A stretch of 64,000 bases of DNA, from assembly GCA_013359255.1 (NCBI GenBank), contig JABWCF010000011.1, positions 101,829-165,828 on the forward strand, written 5' to 3'. Within the stretch, counting starts at the first letter, position 1. Each line of letters starts with the position of its first letter. This stretch comes from Flavobacteriales bacterium (GTDB lineage Bacteria; Bacteroidota; Bacteroidia; Flavobacteriales_E; Vicingaceae). Positions 8,039 through 16,555 of the stretch are shown one piece after another. Below the pieces are notes generated by a model. It was not told the DNA's origin. It made no database searches and saw only the letters and a program-made list of their open reading frames with translations. The position numbers and the translations under genes were made by a program.

Positions 8039-9274
8039 ATGATGGCTTCAAAACTAAGTAAAAAACTTCACTTTGTCTTAAAAGGTAAATCGGGCAAACG
8101 TGCTACTTTATTGTTTATTTCGGTATGCAGTATCTCTTTCGTTTTATTAACATCTTTTAACGATAATGCATTTAATGTAAAAACGATAGTAATCGATGCC
8201 GGGCACGGAGGTAAAGACGGAGGTTGTGCGGGTTCTTTTTCAAACGAAAAAGATATTTGTTTAGCATTATCTCTGAAATTAGGAAAGTATATTGAGGAAA
8301 ATTTTCAAGACGTAAAAGTATTATACACACGTAAAGAAGATAAATTTATAGAGCTACATGAACGTGCAAACATTGCGAACAATGCCAAAGCTGATTTATT
8401 TATTTGCATTCATGTAAACAGTGGGCCAGCCACAGCATATGGTACCGAAACCTATGTAATGGGTTTGCATAAAAATCAGGCAAATTTACAAGTAGCAATG
8501 CGAGAAAATGCATCTATCTTAATGGAAGATAATTACCAGTCTAAATACGAAGATTTTGATCCCAACTCTCCCGAATCATACATAGCCATATCGCTAAGAC
8601 AAAGCACTTTTATGGAACACAGTTTAAAGTTGGCCGCAAAAATACAAGAGCAATTTCGCGAAAGAGTGGGCCGTTTTGACCGAGGCGTTAAACAAGCCGG
8701 TTTTTTAGTTTTATACAAAACAACTATGCCCAGTGTTTTAATTGAAACAGGTTTTTTAACTCATAAAGATGAAGAAAAATTCTTAAACTCAGAAATCGGA
8801 CAAGAATACATGGCATCGGCTATATTCAGGGCTTTTAAGGAATACAAGCTAGAAATAGAAAGTAAATCGGGAAATAATGGTAAGTCGAATGCATTAACTA
8901 AAGAAACCGAAACAAAAAATGAAACAGAAGAATCGCAGACTAATCAACAAAAAAATAAAAGAGGAAAAGAAAAAAATCAAAAAGAATTAGCATCTTCGCA
9001 GCAACAAGAAGGTATTGTGTTTAAAGTGCAAATAGCTACATCGGCCAATAAATTGGAATTAAAACCCGAAAATTTTAACGGATTAACCGAGGTAGGCGTG
9101 TACGAGGCCGGAGGCTTATTCAGATATACTTTTGGTAACGAAAAAAGTGTTTCCGAAGCCAATAAACTTCAGGAAGAAGCCAAACAAAAAGGATATAAAG
9201 ATGCGTTTGTAGTGGCATTTAATAACGGAGAACGTATTTCAGTTAGTGAGGCAGTAAAGTTGCTTAATAAGTAA
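8039..9274 (+). CDS. N-acetylmuramoyl-L-alanine amidase (Amidase_3) with SPOR-like C-terminus
   Basis: A cell-wall amidase that cuts the bond between MurNAc and L-Ala. The domain begins IVIDAGHGGKDGG (zinc His), then NEKD (zinc Glu), CIHVNS (zinc His) and LIETGFL (catalytic Glu). An N-terminal hydrophobic stretch (TLLFISVCSISFVLLTSF) anchors or exports it. A charged linker leads to a C-terminal domain (FKVQIATSANK ... ALVEA-like helices, last 80 residues) resembling a SPOR peptidoglycan-binding fold. A start at 7994 is possible but would overlap lptD; 8039 gives a normal signal. It heads an operon with mlaD (2 bp gap) and the Fe-S genes, a neighbourhood common in Bacteroidota. Confidence 0.88.
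   Translation: MMASKLSKKLHFVLKGKSGKRATLLFISVCSISFVLLTSFNDNAFNVKTIVIDAGHGGKDGGCAGSFSNEKDICLALSLKLGKYIEENFQDVKVLYTRKEDKFIELHERANIANNAKADLFICIHVNSGPATAYGTETYVMGLHKNQANLQVAMRENASILMEDNYQSKYEDFDPNSPESYIAISLRQSTFMEHSLKLAAKIQEQFRERVGRFDRGVKQAGFLVLYKTTMPSVLIETGFLTHKDEEKFLNSEIGQEYMASAIFRAFKEYKLEIESKSGNNGKSNALTKETETKNETEESQTNQQKNKRGKEKNQKELASSQQQEGIVFKVQIATSANKLELKPENFNGLTEVGVYEAGGLFRYTFGNEKSVSEANKLQEEAKQKGYKDAFVVAFNNGERISVSEAVKLLNK
8049..8056 (-). promoter_or_regulatory. -7 box for lptD, inside the amidase gene
   Basis: On the minus strand this reads TAGTTTTG, a TAnnTTTG match 25 bp before the lptD GTG at 8023. It lies within the first codons of the amidase gene. Confidence 0.4.
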
Positions 9275-9276
9275 GT

Positions 9277-10290
9277 ATGAAATTTAAAAAAGAGATTATC
9301 GTTGGTTTTACCGTTTTATTGGCAATCGGATTGTTAGCTTGGGGGGCCAATTATTTAAAAGGAACCAATCTTTTTGCGGTCGGAAAATCTTACTATGCGG
9401 TGTACCCAAAAGTGGATGGATTGGCTGAAGCCGGACCGGTTATGTACAACGGATACAAAGTGGGTACTATCAATGAAATCTATTTTCACCCTAGTTACAA
9501 TGGTACTATTGTAGTGCGATTTTCGGTAAATGAAAAAGGTTTAAAGCTAAAAAAAGATGCGATAGCCACTATAAAAAGTGCCGATATTTTAGGCACAAAG
9601 GCTATTGATTTACATCCCGGTATTTCGCAAATTATTCTTAAACCAGGAGATACTCTCTTGGCTTCAATAGATAAAACTCTTACAGAAGAAGTAAATGCTC
9701 AAATTTTACCTCTAAAAGTAAAGGTAGAAAGTTTAATCGGTTCACTTGATACGGCAATCACAAAAATTACCTCGGTTTTTAACGAGGGAGGCGATCTTGA
9801 CGAAAGTTTTGCCAGTATTAAACGTTCTATGCAAACCTTTGAAAAAACAGCCAAACGTATCGATACCTTATTTAAAAACGAATCGGGAAATATTGCAGGA
9901 ATAATACAGCATGTAAGAGGGATAAGTGCCAATCTGGATAAGAATGGTGATAAACTAACAAACGTAATTAAGAATTTTTCTTCGCTTTCCGACTCGCTCG
10001 CTGCAGCCGATATTGCAGGTACTATTAACAATACCAAAAAAGCCATGGAACAATTAACAGGAATTATGGAGAAAATAAACAAAGGAGAAGGCTCTATGGG
10101 AATGTTGATGCACAACGATACTCTCTATCGAAATTTAGCTGCAGCATCGCGAGATTTAGATTTATTAATGGAAGATATGCGATTACATCCTGGTCGTTAT
10201 GTCCGATTTTCTGTATTTGGTAAAAAAGATAAGAGTTATAAAGGCGATGCCAAAATAAAGTACGATCCGCAACAAGGAAAAACAAATTAA
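9277..10290 (+). CDS. MCE/MlaD family lipid-transport protein
   Basis: A 337-residue protein with one N-terminal membrane helix (EIIVGFTVLLAIGLLAWGANYL). An MCE domain follows (about residues 35-115: YYAVYPKVDGLAEAGPVMYNGYKVG ... SADILGTKAIDL). The rest is a long helical tail with coiled-coil and amphipathic segments, the part that forms a tube in related MCE proteins. The family carries phospholipids between inner and outer membrane with an MlaE/MlaF ABC transporter, which is not in this window. The start is 2 bp after the amidase stop and the stop abuts the next ATG, so it is in the middle of an operon. Confidence 0.87.
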   Translation: MKFKKEIIVGFTVLLAIGLLAWGANYLKGTNLFAVGKSYYAVYPKVDGLAEAGPVMYNGYKVGTINEIYFHPSYNGTIVVRFSVNEKGLKLKKDAIATIKSADILGTKAIDLHPGISQIILKPGDTLLASIDKTLTEEVNAQILPLKVKVESLIGSLDTAITKITSVFNEGGDLDESFASIKRSMQTFEKTAKRIDTLFKNESGNIAGIIQHVRGISANLDKNGDKLTNVIKNFSSLSDSLAAADIAGTINNTKKAMEQLTGIMEKINKGEGSMGMLMHNDTLYRNLAAASRDLDLLMEDMRLHPGRYVRFSVFGKKDKSYKGDAKIKYDPQQGKTN

Positions 10291-11613
10291 ATGGGAGCAG
10301 AAAATATTATTTTTTTACTACTTTTTTTGGTTGCGTTTACTCTTTTTTTTAGAAATGCAGCTAAAATAAAACGCAACATTTTTCTCGGAAAAAAAGTAAT
10401 TCCGGAAGGGAGCAAATCGGCTCGTCTTAAAACAATGCTTAAAGTAGCCTTAGGACAAAGTAAAATGACAGCAAAGCCTGTAGCCGGCATTTTACACATT
10501 TTAGTTTATGCCGGTTTTGTAATCATCAATTTAGAAATGCTCGAAATTGTTATTGATGGTATTTTTGGAACGCATCGTATTTTTTCCTTTGCAGGCAGTT
10601 TTTATAATTCACTTATTGCCTCCTTCGAGGTGTTGGCCTTATTGGTATTAGTTTCATGTCTTCTATTTTTTATTAGAAGAAATTTGCTTAAACTAAGTCG
10701 CTTTAGAAAGCCAGAATTAAATGGTTGGCCTCGTAATGATGCCAATTTCATCTTAATTACAGAAGTGTTTTTAATGTCGGCTTTTCTGATAATGAATGCA
10801 GCCGATGCCACACTTCAACAACAGCAAGTGCAGCATTACGTTCAATCGGGATGCTTCCCGGTAAGTTCATTATTCGCCTCTTTATTTATTGGATTAGACA
10901 CGAGTACTCTTATTTTTATTGAACGTTTCTGCTGGTGGTTTCATATTGTTGGAATCCTTGTTTTTCTGAACTATTTACCCTATTCTAAGCATCTGCACAT
11001 TATCTTATCTTTTCCCAATACCTACTTTTCAAAGTTAAAACCCAAGGGCGAATTAAATAATATGGAATCAGTTACTCGTGAGGTAAAATTAATGCTCGAC
11101 CCTGAGGCTAATCCCTACGCATCTCCACCCGATTCAGTTTCTCAAATACCCGAACGATTTGGAGCAAAAGATATTTTTGACTTAAATCGTATTCAGCTTC
11201 TCAACGCCTATTCCTGCACAGAATGTGGCCGTTGTACATCGGAGTGCCCTGCTAATAATACAGGAAAAAAACTTTCTCCTCGCAAAATAATGATGGATGT
11301 TCGAGATAGGCTAGAGGAAGTGGGAAAAGCAATAGATAAAAACGGAAGCAACTACAAAGACGAAAAAACACTTTTAGGGCACTACATATCAGAAGAAGAA
11401 ATTTTAGCCTGTACTACTTGTAATGCGTGTACGCAGGCTTGTCCTATTAATATCGATCCACTTTCTATTATTATTGAATTACGCAGAAATTTGTTAATGG
11501 AAGAGTCTAAAGCACCGGCCGAATGGGCAGGAATGCTTACCAATATAGAAAATAACGGAGCTCCTTGGCAGTTTTCGCAAGCTGACCGATTAAGATGGAG
11601 CGAAGAAAATTAA
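10291..11613 (+). CDS. Membrane (Fe-S)-binding protein, HdrD/GlpC-like N-part
   Basis: A 440-residue protein. The first 240 residues contain about five hydrophobic helices, resembling a NarI/HdrE-type cytochrome b membrane part. The soluble part holds two [4Fe-4S] motifs, CTECGRCTSECP (about nt 11216-11251) and CTTCNACTQACP (about 11411-11446). In family terms this is the ferredoxin-plus-membrane half of a heterodisulfide-reductase-like or GlpC-like oxidoreductase; the CCG half is the next gene. It probably exchanges electrons with quinone at the inner membrane. The donor is unknown. It starts directly at the end of mlaD (no gap) and is 7 bp from its partner. Confidence 0.84.
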   Translation: MGAENIIFLLLFLVAFTLFFRNAAKIKRNIFLGKKVIPEGSKSARLKTMLKVALGQSKMTAKPVAGILHILVYAGFVIINLEMLEIVIDGIFGTHRIFSFAGSFYNSLIASFEVLALLVLVSCLLFFIRRNLLKLSRFRKPELNGWPRNDANFILITEVFLMSAFLIMNAADATLQQQQVQHYVQSGCFPVSSLFASLFIGLDTSTLIFIERFCWWFHIVGILVFLNYLPYSKHLHIILSFPNTYFSKLKPKGELNNMESVTREVKLMLDPEANPYASPPDSVSQIPERFGAKDIFDLNRIQLLNAYSCTECGRCTSECPANNTGKKLSPRKIMMDVRDRLEEVGKAIDKNGSNYKDEKTLLGHYISEEEILACTTCNACTQACPINIDPLSIIIELRRNLLMEESKAPAEWAGMLTNIENNGAPWQFSQADRLRWSEEN

Positions 11614-11620
11614 AAAAACG

Positions 11621-12406
11621 ATGAGTTTGAAAGTAAAAACAATGGCTGAAATGATGGCCTCAGGGCAAACACCGGAAGTGCTGTTTTGGGTGGGTTGTGC
11701 CGGAAGTTTTGATGATCGTGCAAAGAAAATTACTATAGCCTTTGCAAAAATTCTTCAACATGCACAAGTTAGTTTTGCCGTGTTAGGAAGCGAAGAATCA
11801 TGTACAGGAGACCCCGCTAAACGCTCAGGCAATGAATTCCTTTTTCAAATGCAAGCCATGCAAAATATTATGGTATTAAATGGTTACGAAGTAAAGAAAA
11901 TTGTAACCGCTTGCCCGCATTGTTTTAATACACTAAAGAATGAATATCCCGCTTTGGGCGGAAACTATTTGGTGTTACATCATACCGAATTTTTACAGCA
12001 ATTAATAAATGAAGGTAGATTAACTATAAAAGGAGGGGTATTTAAAGGGAAACGTATTACTTTTCATGATCCTTGTTACCTTGGGCGTGGAAATGGAATA
12101 TATGAGGCACCAAGAGAGTTGATTTATAAGTTAGATTCGGAATTAGTAGAAATGACGAATTGTAAAGCTCGCGGGTTTTGCTGTGGTGCCGGAGGAGCTC
12201 AAATGTTTAAAGAAGCAGAAAAAGGAAACAAAGAAGTGAATATAGAAAGAACAGAACAAGCCTTAGAAGTAAATCCGGATATCATTTCTACAGGTTGTCC
12301 TTTTTGCATGACGATGATGACGGACGGTGTAAAAATGAAAAATAAAGAAACACAAATTAAAGTGTACGATATAGCAGAACTTATTGCACAAGCAAACGAT
12401 TTATAA
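11621..12406 (+). CDS. (Fe-S)-binding CCG-domain protein, HdrB/GlpC-like C-part
   Basis: A 261-residue soluble protein with two cysteine-rich CCG-type domains. The first holds WVGCAGSFDDR and ACPHCFNTLKNEYP; the second holds HDPCYLGRGNG, the GFCCGAGGAQM cluster motif and STGCPFCMTMM. Such domains hold an unusual Fe-S cluster at the active site of HdrB, LutA and GlpC type enzymes. Together with the preceding membrane ferredoxin protein it forms a complete but split HdrD-like module. The substrate is unknown. The start ATG at 11621 follows 7 bp after the partner gene, and 12 bp separate it from the next gene. Confidence 0.86.
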   Translation: MSLKVKTMAEMMASGQTPEVLFWVGCAGSFDDRAKKITIAFAKILQHAQVSFAVLGSEESCTGDPAKRSGNEFLFQMQAMQNIMVLNGYEVKKIVTACPHCFNTLKNEYPALGGNYLVLHHTEFLQQLINEGRLTIKGGVFKGKRITFHDPCYLGRGNGIYEAPRELIYKLDSELVEMTNCKARGFCCGAGGAQMFKEAEKGNKEVNIERTEQALEVNPDIISTGCPFCMTMMTDGVKMKNKETQIKVYDIAELIAQANDL

Positions 12407-12418
12407 AAAATAAAAATT

Positions 12419-12904
12419 ATGTTTTTCGAAAAATTTCCAATCTCCTCTCGCGTTTGGGTTTATCAATGTAACAAAGAATTAACGCCAGAACAAACCCACG
12501 AAATAAACGAAGCCTTTAAGATTTTTCTTTCCGGTTGGGAATCACATGGCCAACACATACGAGGGGAAGGAAAGGTGTTTTACAATCGCTTTATAGTCAT
12601 TATTGCCGATGATTCTGACGACCGCTTATGTGGAAGTGCAATGGATAGTTCGGTTCGGTTTATTAAATCCATCGAAGAAGCATTTAATATTTTGCTAATG
12701 GACAGAATGAAAACTGCATACAGAACGAGTGAAGGCATTCAGGTAGTACACATGAATGACATACCTGCTCTCTTTAGTAAGGGAGAGATAACCGAAAATA
12801 CCATCGTATTTAATAATACCATTACAAGCAAAAAAGAATTTTTAGAAAATTGGGAAATACCTATCAAACAAAGTTGGCACGCTAACTTGTTGCAACTGGC
12901 CTAG
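12419..12904 (+). CDS. Conserved Bacteroidota protein of about 160 aa, unknown function
   Basis: A 161-residue soluble protein beginning MFFEKFPISSRVWVYQCNKELTPEQ, with the distinctive stretches FLSGWESHGQ and IADDSDDRLCGSAMDSSVRFIKSIE. I recall orthologues in many Bacteroidota, at times mislabelled ABC transporter ATPase; there is no Walker motif here, so that label is wrong. It is the last gene of the amidase-mlaD-FeS operon (12 bp gap). The conserved Asp/Ser/Cys-containing central segment may be an active or binding site, but no function can be assigned. Confidence 0.7.
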   Translation: MFFEKFPISSRVWVYQCNKELTPEQTHEINEAFKIFLSGWESHGQHIRGEGKVFYNRFIVIIADDSDDRLCGSAMDSSVRFIKSIEEAFNILLMDRMKTAYRTSEGIQVVHMNDIPALFSKGEITENTIVFNNTITSKKEFLENWEIPIKQSWHANLLQLA

Positions 12905-12909
12905 TCTTG

Positions 12910-13626
12910 CTATTTTTCTTTTTTAGGAAAAATTCCTCGGTATAAATCACCCAAAAATATTTTTAACTTAAATACAAAGATGGGGGCATCAAAAGCTTTT
13001 TTTACCTGTTTATCTTTTGTAAGCATAGAACGGTAACCTACACCTGTTCCAATGCCCAACCAAGGAAAAAATTTATAATGCCCGGCCACCGATATTTCGG
13101 TAACTAAAAAACCAAAGCGAACCACTTCTACACGCTTAGAGGTAACAGGGTTTGTATAATCAATGGTTGCAGTTCCTGCTCCAAGTTGCAGTGGCATACT
13201 TATTTCCCATTTTTTTTTTGAAATAAAAATATGATCAAGAAATAGGGTAGTATAACTATAATGAGTAAGGTAATTTAGGGTATCTAGTACAGGTACTAAA
13301 ACCGTATCAAATCCATTGAATACTGGAGTAGAGTCTACAATGGTAGGTACATCTTTAATAATAATAGGATTTTTTACACTGTAAATTCCAAGTCCTACTC
13401 GGTCTTTACCTCTATATTCAATTCCTATTTTAATACCATTAAAACGAGTGCGGGTATCTAAAACCCAAGAAATTCTTGAATCGAATCCGAAGATAAATTT
13501 ATACTCTTTAATTTTAGGTTCCTCTTTTTTGGCAGAATCAGCATGGTTCTGAGATTTTATTTCTGAGAAAAAAAAACAACATAAAATAAATAAAAGAGAT
13601 AGAGGGTATTTTGTATTTAAATACAT
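12910..13626 (-). CDS. Predicted secreted barrel-like protein, unknown
   Basis: A 238-residue protein with a signal peptide (MYLNTKYPLSLLFILCCFFFSEIKSQ). It has alternating hydrophobic strands and aromatic ends (EYKFIFGFDSRISWVL, VGLGIYSVKN, GIGTGVGYRSML) and is rich in Gly and Tyr, as in small outer-membrane barrels or periplasmic beta proteins. No named family is recognised. It follows prmC by 7 bp in the same direction and is probably co-transcribed. Its stop is 5 bp from the convergent stop of the 12419 gene. Confidence 0.6.
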   Translation of the reverse strand: MYLNTKYPLSLLFILCCFFFSEIKSQNHADSAKKEEPKIKEYKFIFGFDSRISWVLDTRTRFNGIKIGIEYRGKDRVGLGIYSVKNPIIIKDVPTIVDSTPVFNGFDTVLVPVLDTLNYLTHYSYTTLFLDHIFISKKKWEISMPLQLGAGTATIDYTNPVTSKRVEVVRFGFLVTEISVAGHYKFFPWLGIGTGVGYRSMLTKDKQVKKAFDAPIFVFKLKIFLGDLYRGIFPKKEK

Positions 13627-13633
13627 CTCTACT

Positions 13634-14494
13634 TTAGAATTTGGTAGCTTTTATCATTCTCGATTTTCCGCTCATATCCTTTTTTATTTCTATTTCTTTA
13701 AAGTTGTTTTTACTCAGCAAATCCTCCACCTTTTTAATAAAAATTGTATTACATTCAAAAAAAATAAATCCGTTTGAGTGTAAACATTTAAGGGCAAAAC
13801 GAATAATGGCTTTATAAAACTGAAGGGGGTCATTATTGTTTACAAATAATGCTAAATGTGGCTCGTAAAGCAACACCTGTTCGTCCATTAAGTTCTCTTC
13901 TTCATGTGTAATATAGGGTGGGTTACTTACAATAATATCGAATGTTTCTTTAAGAGTTTCGGATAATACATCTTTTTTAAAAAAAGAAATATCGCATAGG
14001 TTCAGTTGTGCATTTTGTTTAGCAAGAGAAAGAGCCTCTTCAGAAATATCTATTCCGGTAACCCAACTATTGGGTAGTGCTTTTTTTAATGCAATAGCAA
14101 TACATCCGCTTCCTGTGCCAATATCGAGTATTGAATAAGGTTTATTTTTATTGCAAGAATGAATAAGCCATTCGCAAAGTTCTTCTGTTTCGGGACGTGG
14201 AATTAAAACCGATTTATTTACCAAAAAGGATAGTCCGTAAAATTCGGTTTTTCCAAATATGTAGGCGAGAGGTGTTTTTCTTTTTAAATGTTTTACTACC
14301 TCTATTAATCGCAATATTTCCGATTCACTGAAACGTTTATCATATTCAGTTATCAGTTGTGCAGAGTTTAATTGATACAATTCCATAAAAATCCATCGTT
14401 TCATTGCTTCCACTTCTTGCCTAGAATAGAGTGGCAATAACTGCTCATTACAATAGCTGAGCATAGAAACTAAACGATTTGAGGAAATTTTCAT
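13634..14494 (-). CDS. prmC: Release factor glutamine methyltransferase PrmC (HemK)
   Basis: A 286-residue protein with an N-terminal helical domain (about 1-80, including RKTPLAYIFGKTEFYG), the AdoMet-binding motif ILDIGTGSGCIAIAL (about 121-135) and the catalytic NPPYI tetrad (about 189-193). It methylates the Gln of the GGQ motif in release factors RF1 and RF2 and thereby raises termination efficiency. Length and motif order are standard. It is divergent from ribD with about 64 bp between the starts. Confidence 0.93.
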   Translation of the reverse strand: MKISSNRLVSMLSYCNEQLLPLYSRQEVEAMKRWIFMELYQLNSAQLITEYDKRFSESEILRLIEVVKHLKRKTPLAYIFGKTEFYGLSFLVNKSVLIPRPETEELCEWLIHSCNKNKPYSILDIGTGSGCIAIALKKALPNSWVTGIDISEEALSLAKQNAQLNLCDISFFKKDVLSETLKETFDIIVSNPPYITHEEENLMDEQVLLYEPHLALFVNNNDPLQFYKAIIRFALKCLHSNGFIFFECNTIFIKKVEDLLSKNNFKEIEIKKDMSGKSRMIKATKF

Positions 14495-14526
14495 ATAAAC
14501 TTAGCAAAACGTAAAGCTAACCATAC

Positions 14527-14554
14527 TTGGTTAATTTGAAAAAAATTACTTTTG
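14527..14554 (+). promoter_or_regulatory. Bacteroidota promoter of ribD
   Basis: TTGG at 14527-14530 and TACTTTTG at 14547-14554 match the -33 and -7 elements with 20 bp from start to start. The -7 box ends only 5 bases before the ribD ATG at 14559, so transcription would begin at or next to the start codon. Confidence 0.55.
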
Positions 14555-14558
14555 GAAA

Positions 14559-15596
14559 ATGCAGCACGAAATTTATATGAGGAGATGCCTTCAGTTGGCT
14601 GCCAATGGTTTAGGTAATGTAGCTCCAAACCCTATGGTGGGTTGTGTTATTGTTTACGAAGGTAAAATTATTGGCGAAGGATATCATCAAGTTTTTGGTG
14701 GGCACCATGCTGAAGTGAATGCCATTGCTTCGGTAAAAGATAAAAGCATTTTAAACCATGCGGTATTGTACGTAAATCTTGAACCTTGTAACCATTACGG
14801 AAAAACCCCTCCTTGTACCAATCTAATCATTCAGCAAAAAATAAAGCGTGTGGTAGTAGGCTGTTTAGATCCTTTTAAAGAAGTGCGAGGAGCAGGAATT
14901 GAAAAATTAAAAATGGCTGGAGCAGAGGTAATAGTAGGAATTCTAGAAGAAGAATGTAAAGAACTAAACAAGCGTTTTTTTATACAGCATTTAAAGAACA
15001 GACCCTACATTATTTTAAAGTGGGCTCAAACGCTCGATGGTTTTATAGATAGAGATAGAAGAGGAAATGTATTAGAAGATAATTGGATAAGTAATAAAAC
15101 AGCAACACAATTAGTTCATAAATGGCGAAGTGAAGAGCAGGCAATTTTAGTGGGCACCAACACGGTTCTTAATGATAATCCTTTATTAACAACCCGAGAG
15201 TGGCCAGGAAAATCACCGCTACGAATTATAATAGACAAGGAAAATAAATTACCCTATTCATTACGTGTTTTTAATTCCGAAGCCTCAACCATTATTCTTA
15301 ATGAGAATACAAATAATAAAAAAGAAAATATAGAGTTTGTAGCCATAGATTTTAAAAACTTTTTTTCGTCTTTCGCAAACGAAATGCGTAAAAGAAATAT
15401 TCAATCAGTAATTGTAGAAGGTGGCAAAAATACCCTCAGTAAATTTTTAGCTAATTATTACTGGGACGAAGCGAGAGTGATTATCGGAAACAAAACATTT
15501 GGTAAAGGCTTATCGGCCCCTATTATTGAAAATGAACCGATAAGTAAAGAAGCCATTTTAGATAATATTCTCCTTACTTACAAAAATAAATCATAG
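14559..15596 (+). CDS. ribD: Bifunctional riboflavin deaminase/reductase RibD
   Basis: A 345-residue two-domain enzyme of riboflavin synthesis. The N-terminal deaminase has the zinc motifs HAEVNAI (about 50-56) and PCNHYGKTPPC (about 76-86). The C-terminal reductase starts near residue 146 (RPYIILKWAQTLDGFID) and contains EQAILVGTNTVLNDNP and IVEGGKNTLSKF. It converts the pyrimidine from GTP to the ribitylaminouracil phosphate precursor. The ATG at 14559 matches the usual distance to MRRCLQLA. The EamA transporter gene follows 1 bp after the stop. Confidence 0.94.
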   Translation: MQHEIYMRRCLQLAANGLGNVAPNPMVGCVIVYEGKIIGEGYHQVFGGHHAEVNAIASVKDKSILNHAVLYVNLEPCNHYGKTPPCTNLIIQQKIKRVVVGCLDPFKEVRGAGIEKLKMAGAEVIVGILEEECKELNKRFFIQHLKNRPYIILKWAQTLDGFIDRDRRGNVLEDNWISNKTATQLVHKWRSEEQAILVGTNTVLNDNPLLTTREWPGKSPLRIIIDKENKLPYSLRVFNSEASTIILNENTNNKKENIEFVAIDFKNFFSSFANEMRKRNIQSVIVEGGKNTLSKFLANYYWDEARVIIGNKTFGKGLSAPIIENEPISKEAILDNILLTYKNKS

Positions 15597-15597
15597 C

Positions 15598-16476
15598 ATG
15601 ATTTACATTTTGCTTAGTATTTTTTGTTCTTCCTGCTTGTTTCTATTTTTTAAATTTTTTGAAACACAAAAAATAGATACCTTTCAGGCTATAGTAGTGA
15701 ACTATCTCGTAGCCTCTATATTTGGATTTCTAAGGGCAGAAAGCATTTCAGAAAATATAGTGAATCAAAATTGGTTTACTCATGCATTAATTATTGGTGT
15801 ATTATTTATTTTCATGTTTTATGCCATTGCCTATACATCTCAAAAAATTGGACCATCGGTAGCATCGGTAGCAAATAAACTAAGTGTGGTTATACCGGTG
15901 TTTTTTGCTGTAGTTTTGTATAATGATTCAGTTTCTTTTCTTAAAATGGCAGGTATAGCACTAGCCTTATTAGGGGTGTATTTTGCTACTCAGAAAAATA
16001 GCAATCAAATTCAAATAAAAAAATGGCAAGGAATAATTTTAGTTGCTTTTCTTTTTGTTGGAAACGGCTTCTTAGACTCATATCTAAACTTTATAGAAAA
16101 GAACTACTTGAGTGAAAGCAATGCTCTCAGCTTTACTCCTTTAATTTTTAGTGCAGCTTTTTGTGTTGGTATTACCATATTATTTTATAAAATGGTTTTT
16201 CTAAAAAATAATTTATCAGCAAAGTCAATAATATATGGGTTTTTCCTTGGAATATTAAATTATGGCTCTATTATTTTTCTCATAAAATCCCTACAACTTC
16301 CTAATGTAGAGAGCTCCGTTGTATTTCCTCTAAATAATATAGGAATAGTTGTGGCTACCTCTGTTTCTTCTTTTTTTATCTTCAAAGAAAAGATGAGTAA
16401 AAAAAATGTATTAGGTATTTTCTTATCGGCTGTAGCCATATTGCTAATAACTTTTTCTGAAGTGTACAATAACTAA
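15598..16476 (+). CDS. EamA/DMT-family inner-membrane transporter
   Basis: A 292-residue protein of ten predicted membrane helices in two repeats of five, the drug/metabolite transporter layout. The GPSVASVANKLSVVIPVFFAV segment is the first-repeat signature and VVFPLNNIGIVVATSVSSFFIFKEKMS that of the second. The substrate cannot be assigned. It is 1 bp behind ribD, suggesting a shared transcript, but a riboflavin-related role would be a guess; EamA genes are often housed in unrelated operons. Confidence 0.85.
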   Translation: MIYILLSIFCSSCLFLFFKFFETQKIDTFQAIVVNYLVASIFGFLRAESISENIVNQNWFTHALIIGVLFIFMFYAIAYTSQKIGPSVASVANKLSVVIPVFFAVVLYNDSVSFLKMAGIALALLGVYFATQKNSNQIQIKKWQGIILVAFLFVGNGFLDSYLNFIEKNYLSESNALSFTPLIFSAAFCVGITILFYKMVFLKNNLSAKSIIYGFFLGILNYGSIIFLIKSLQLPNVESSVVFPLNNIGIVVATSVSSFFIFKEKMSKKNVLGIFLSAVAILLITFSEVYNN

Positions 16477-16555
16477 GCAATTGTTGATAAAATAAGTTGT
16501 AAATCAAGCCGCGTGTGATAATAAAATTTTAGTTTGTACTAATTTAGAACTTGTA

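Noticed and set aside
12419..12904. ABC transporter ATPase label
   Set aside because: No Walker A, Walker B or signature motif is present in the 161 residues.
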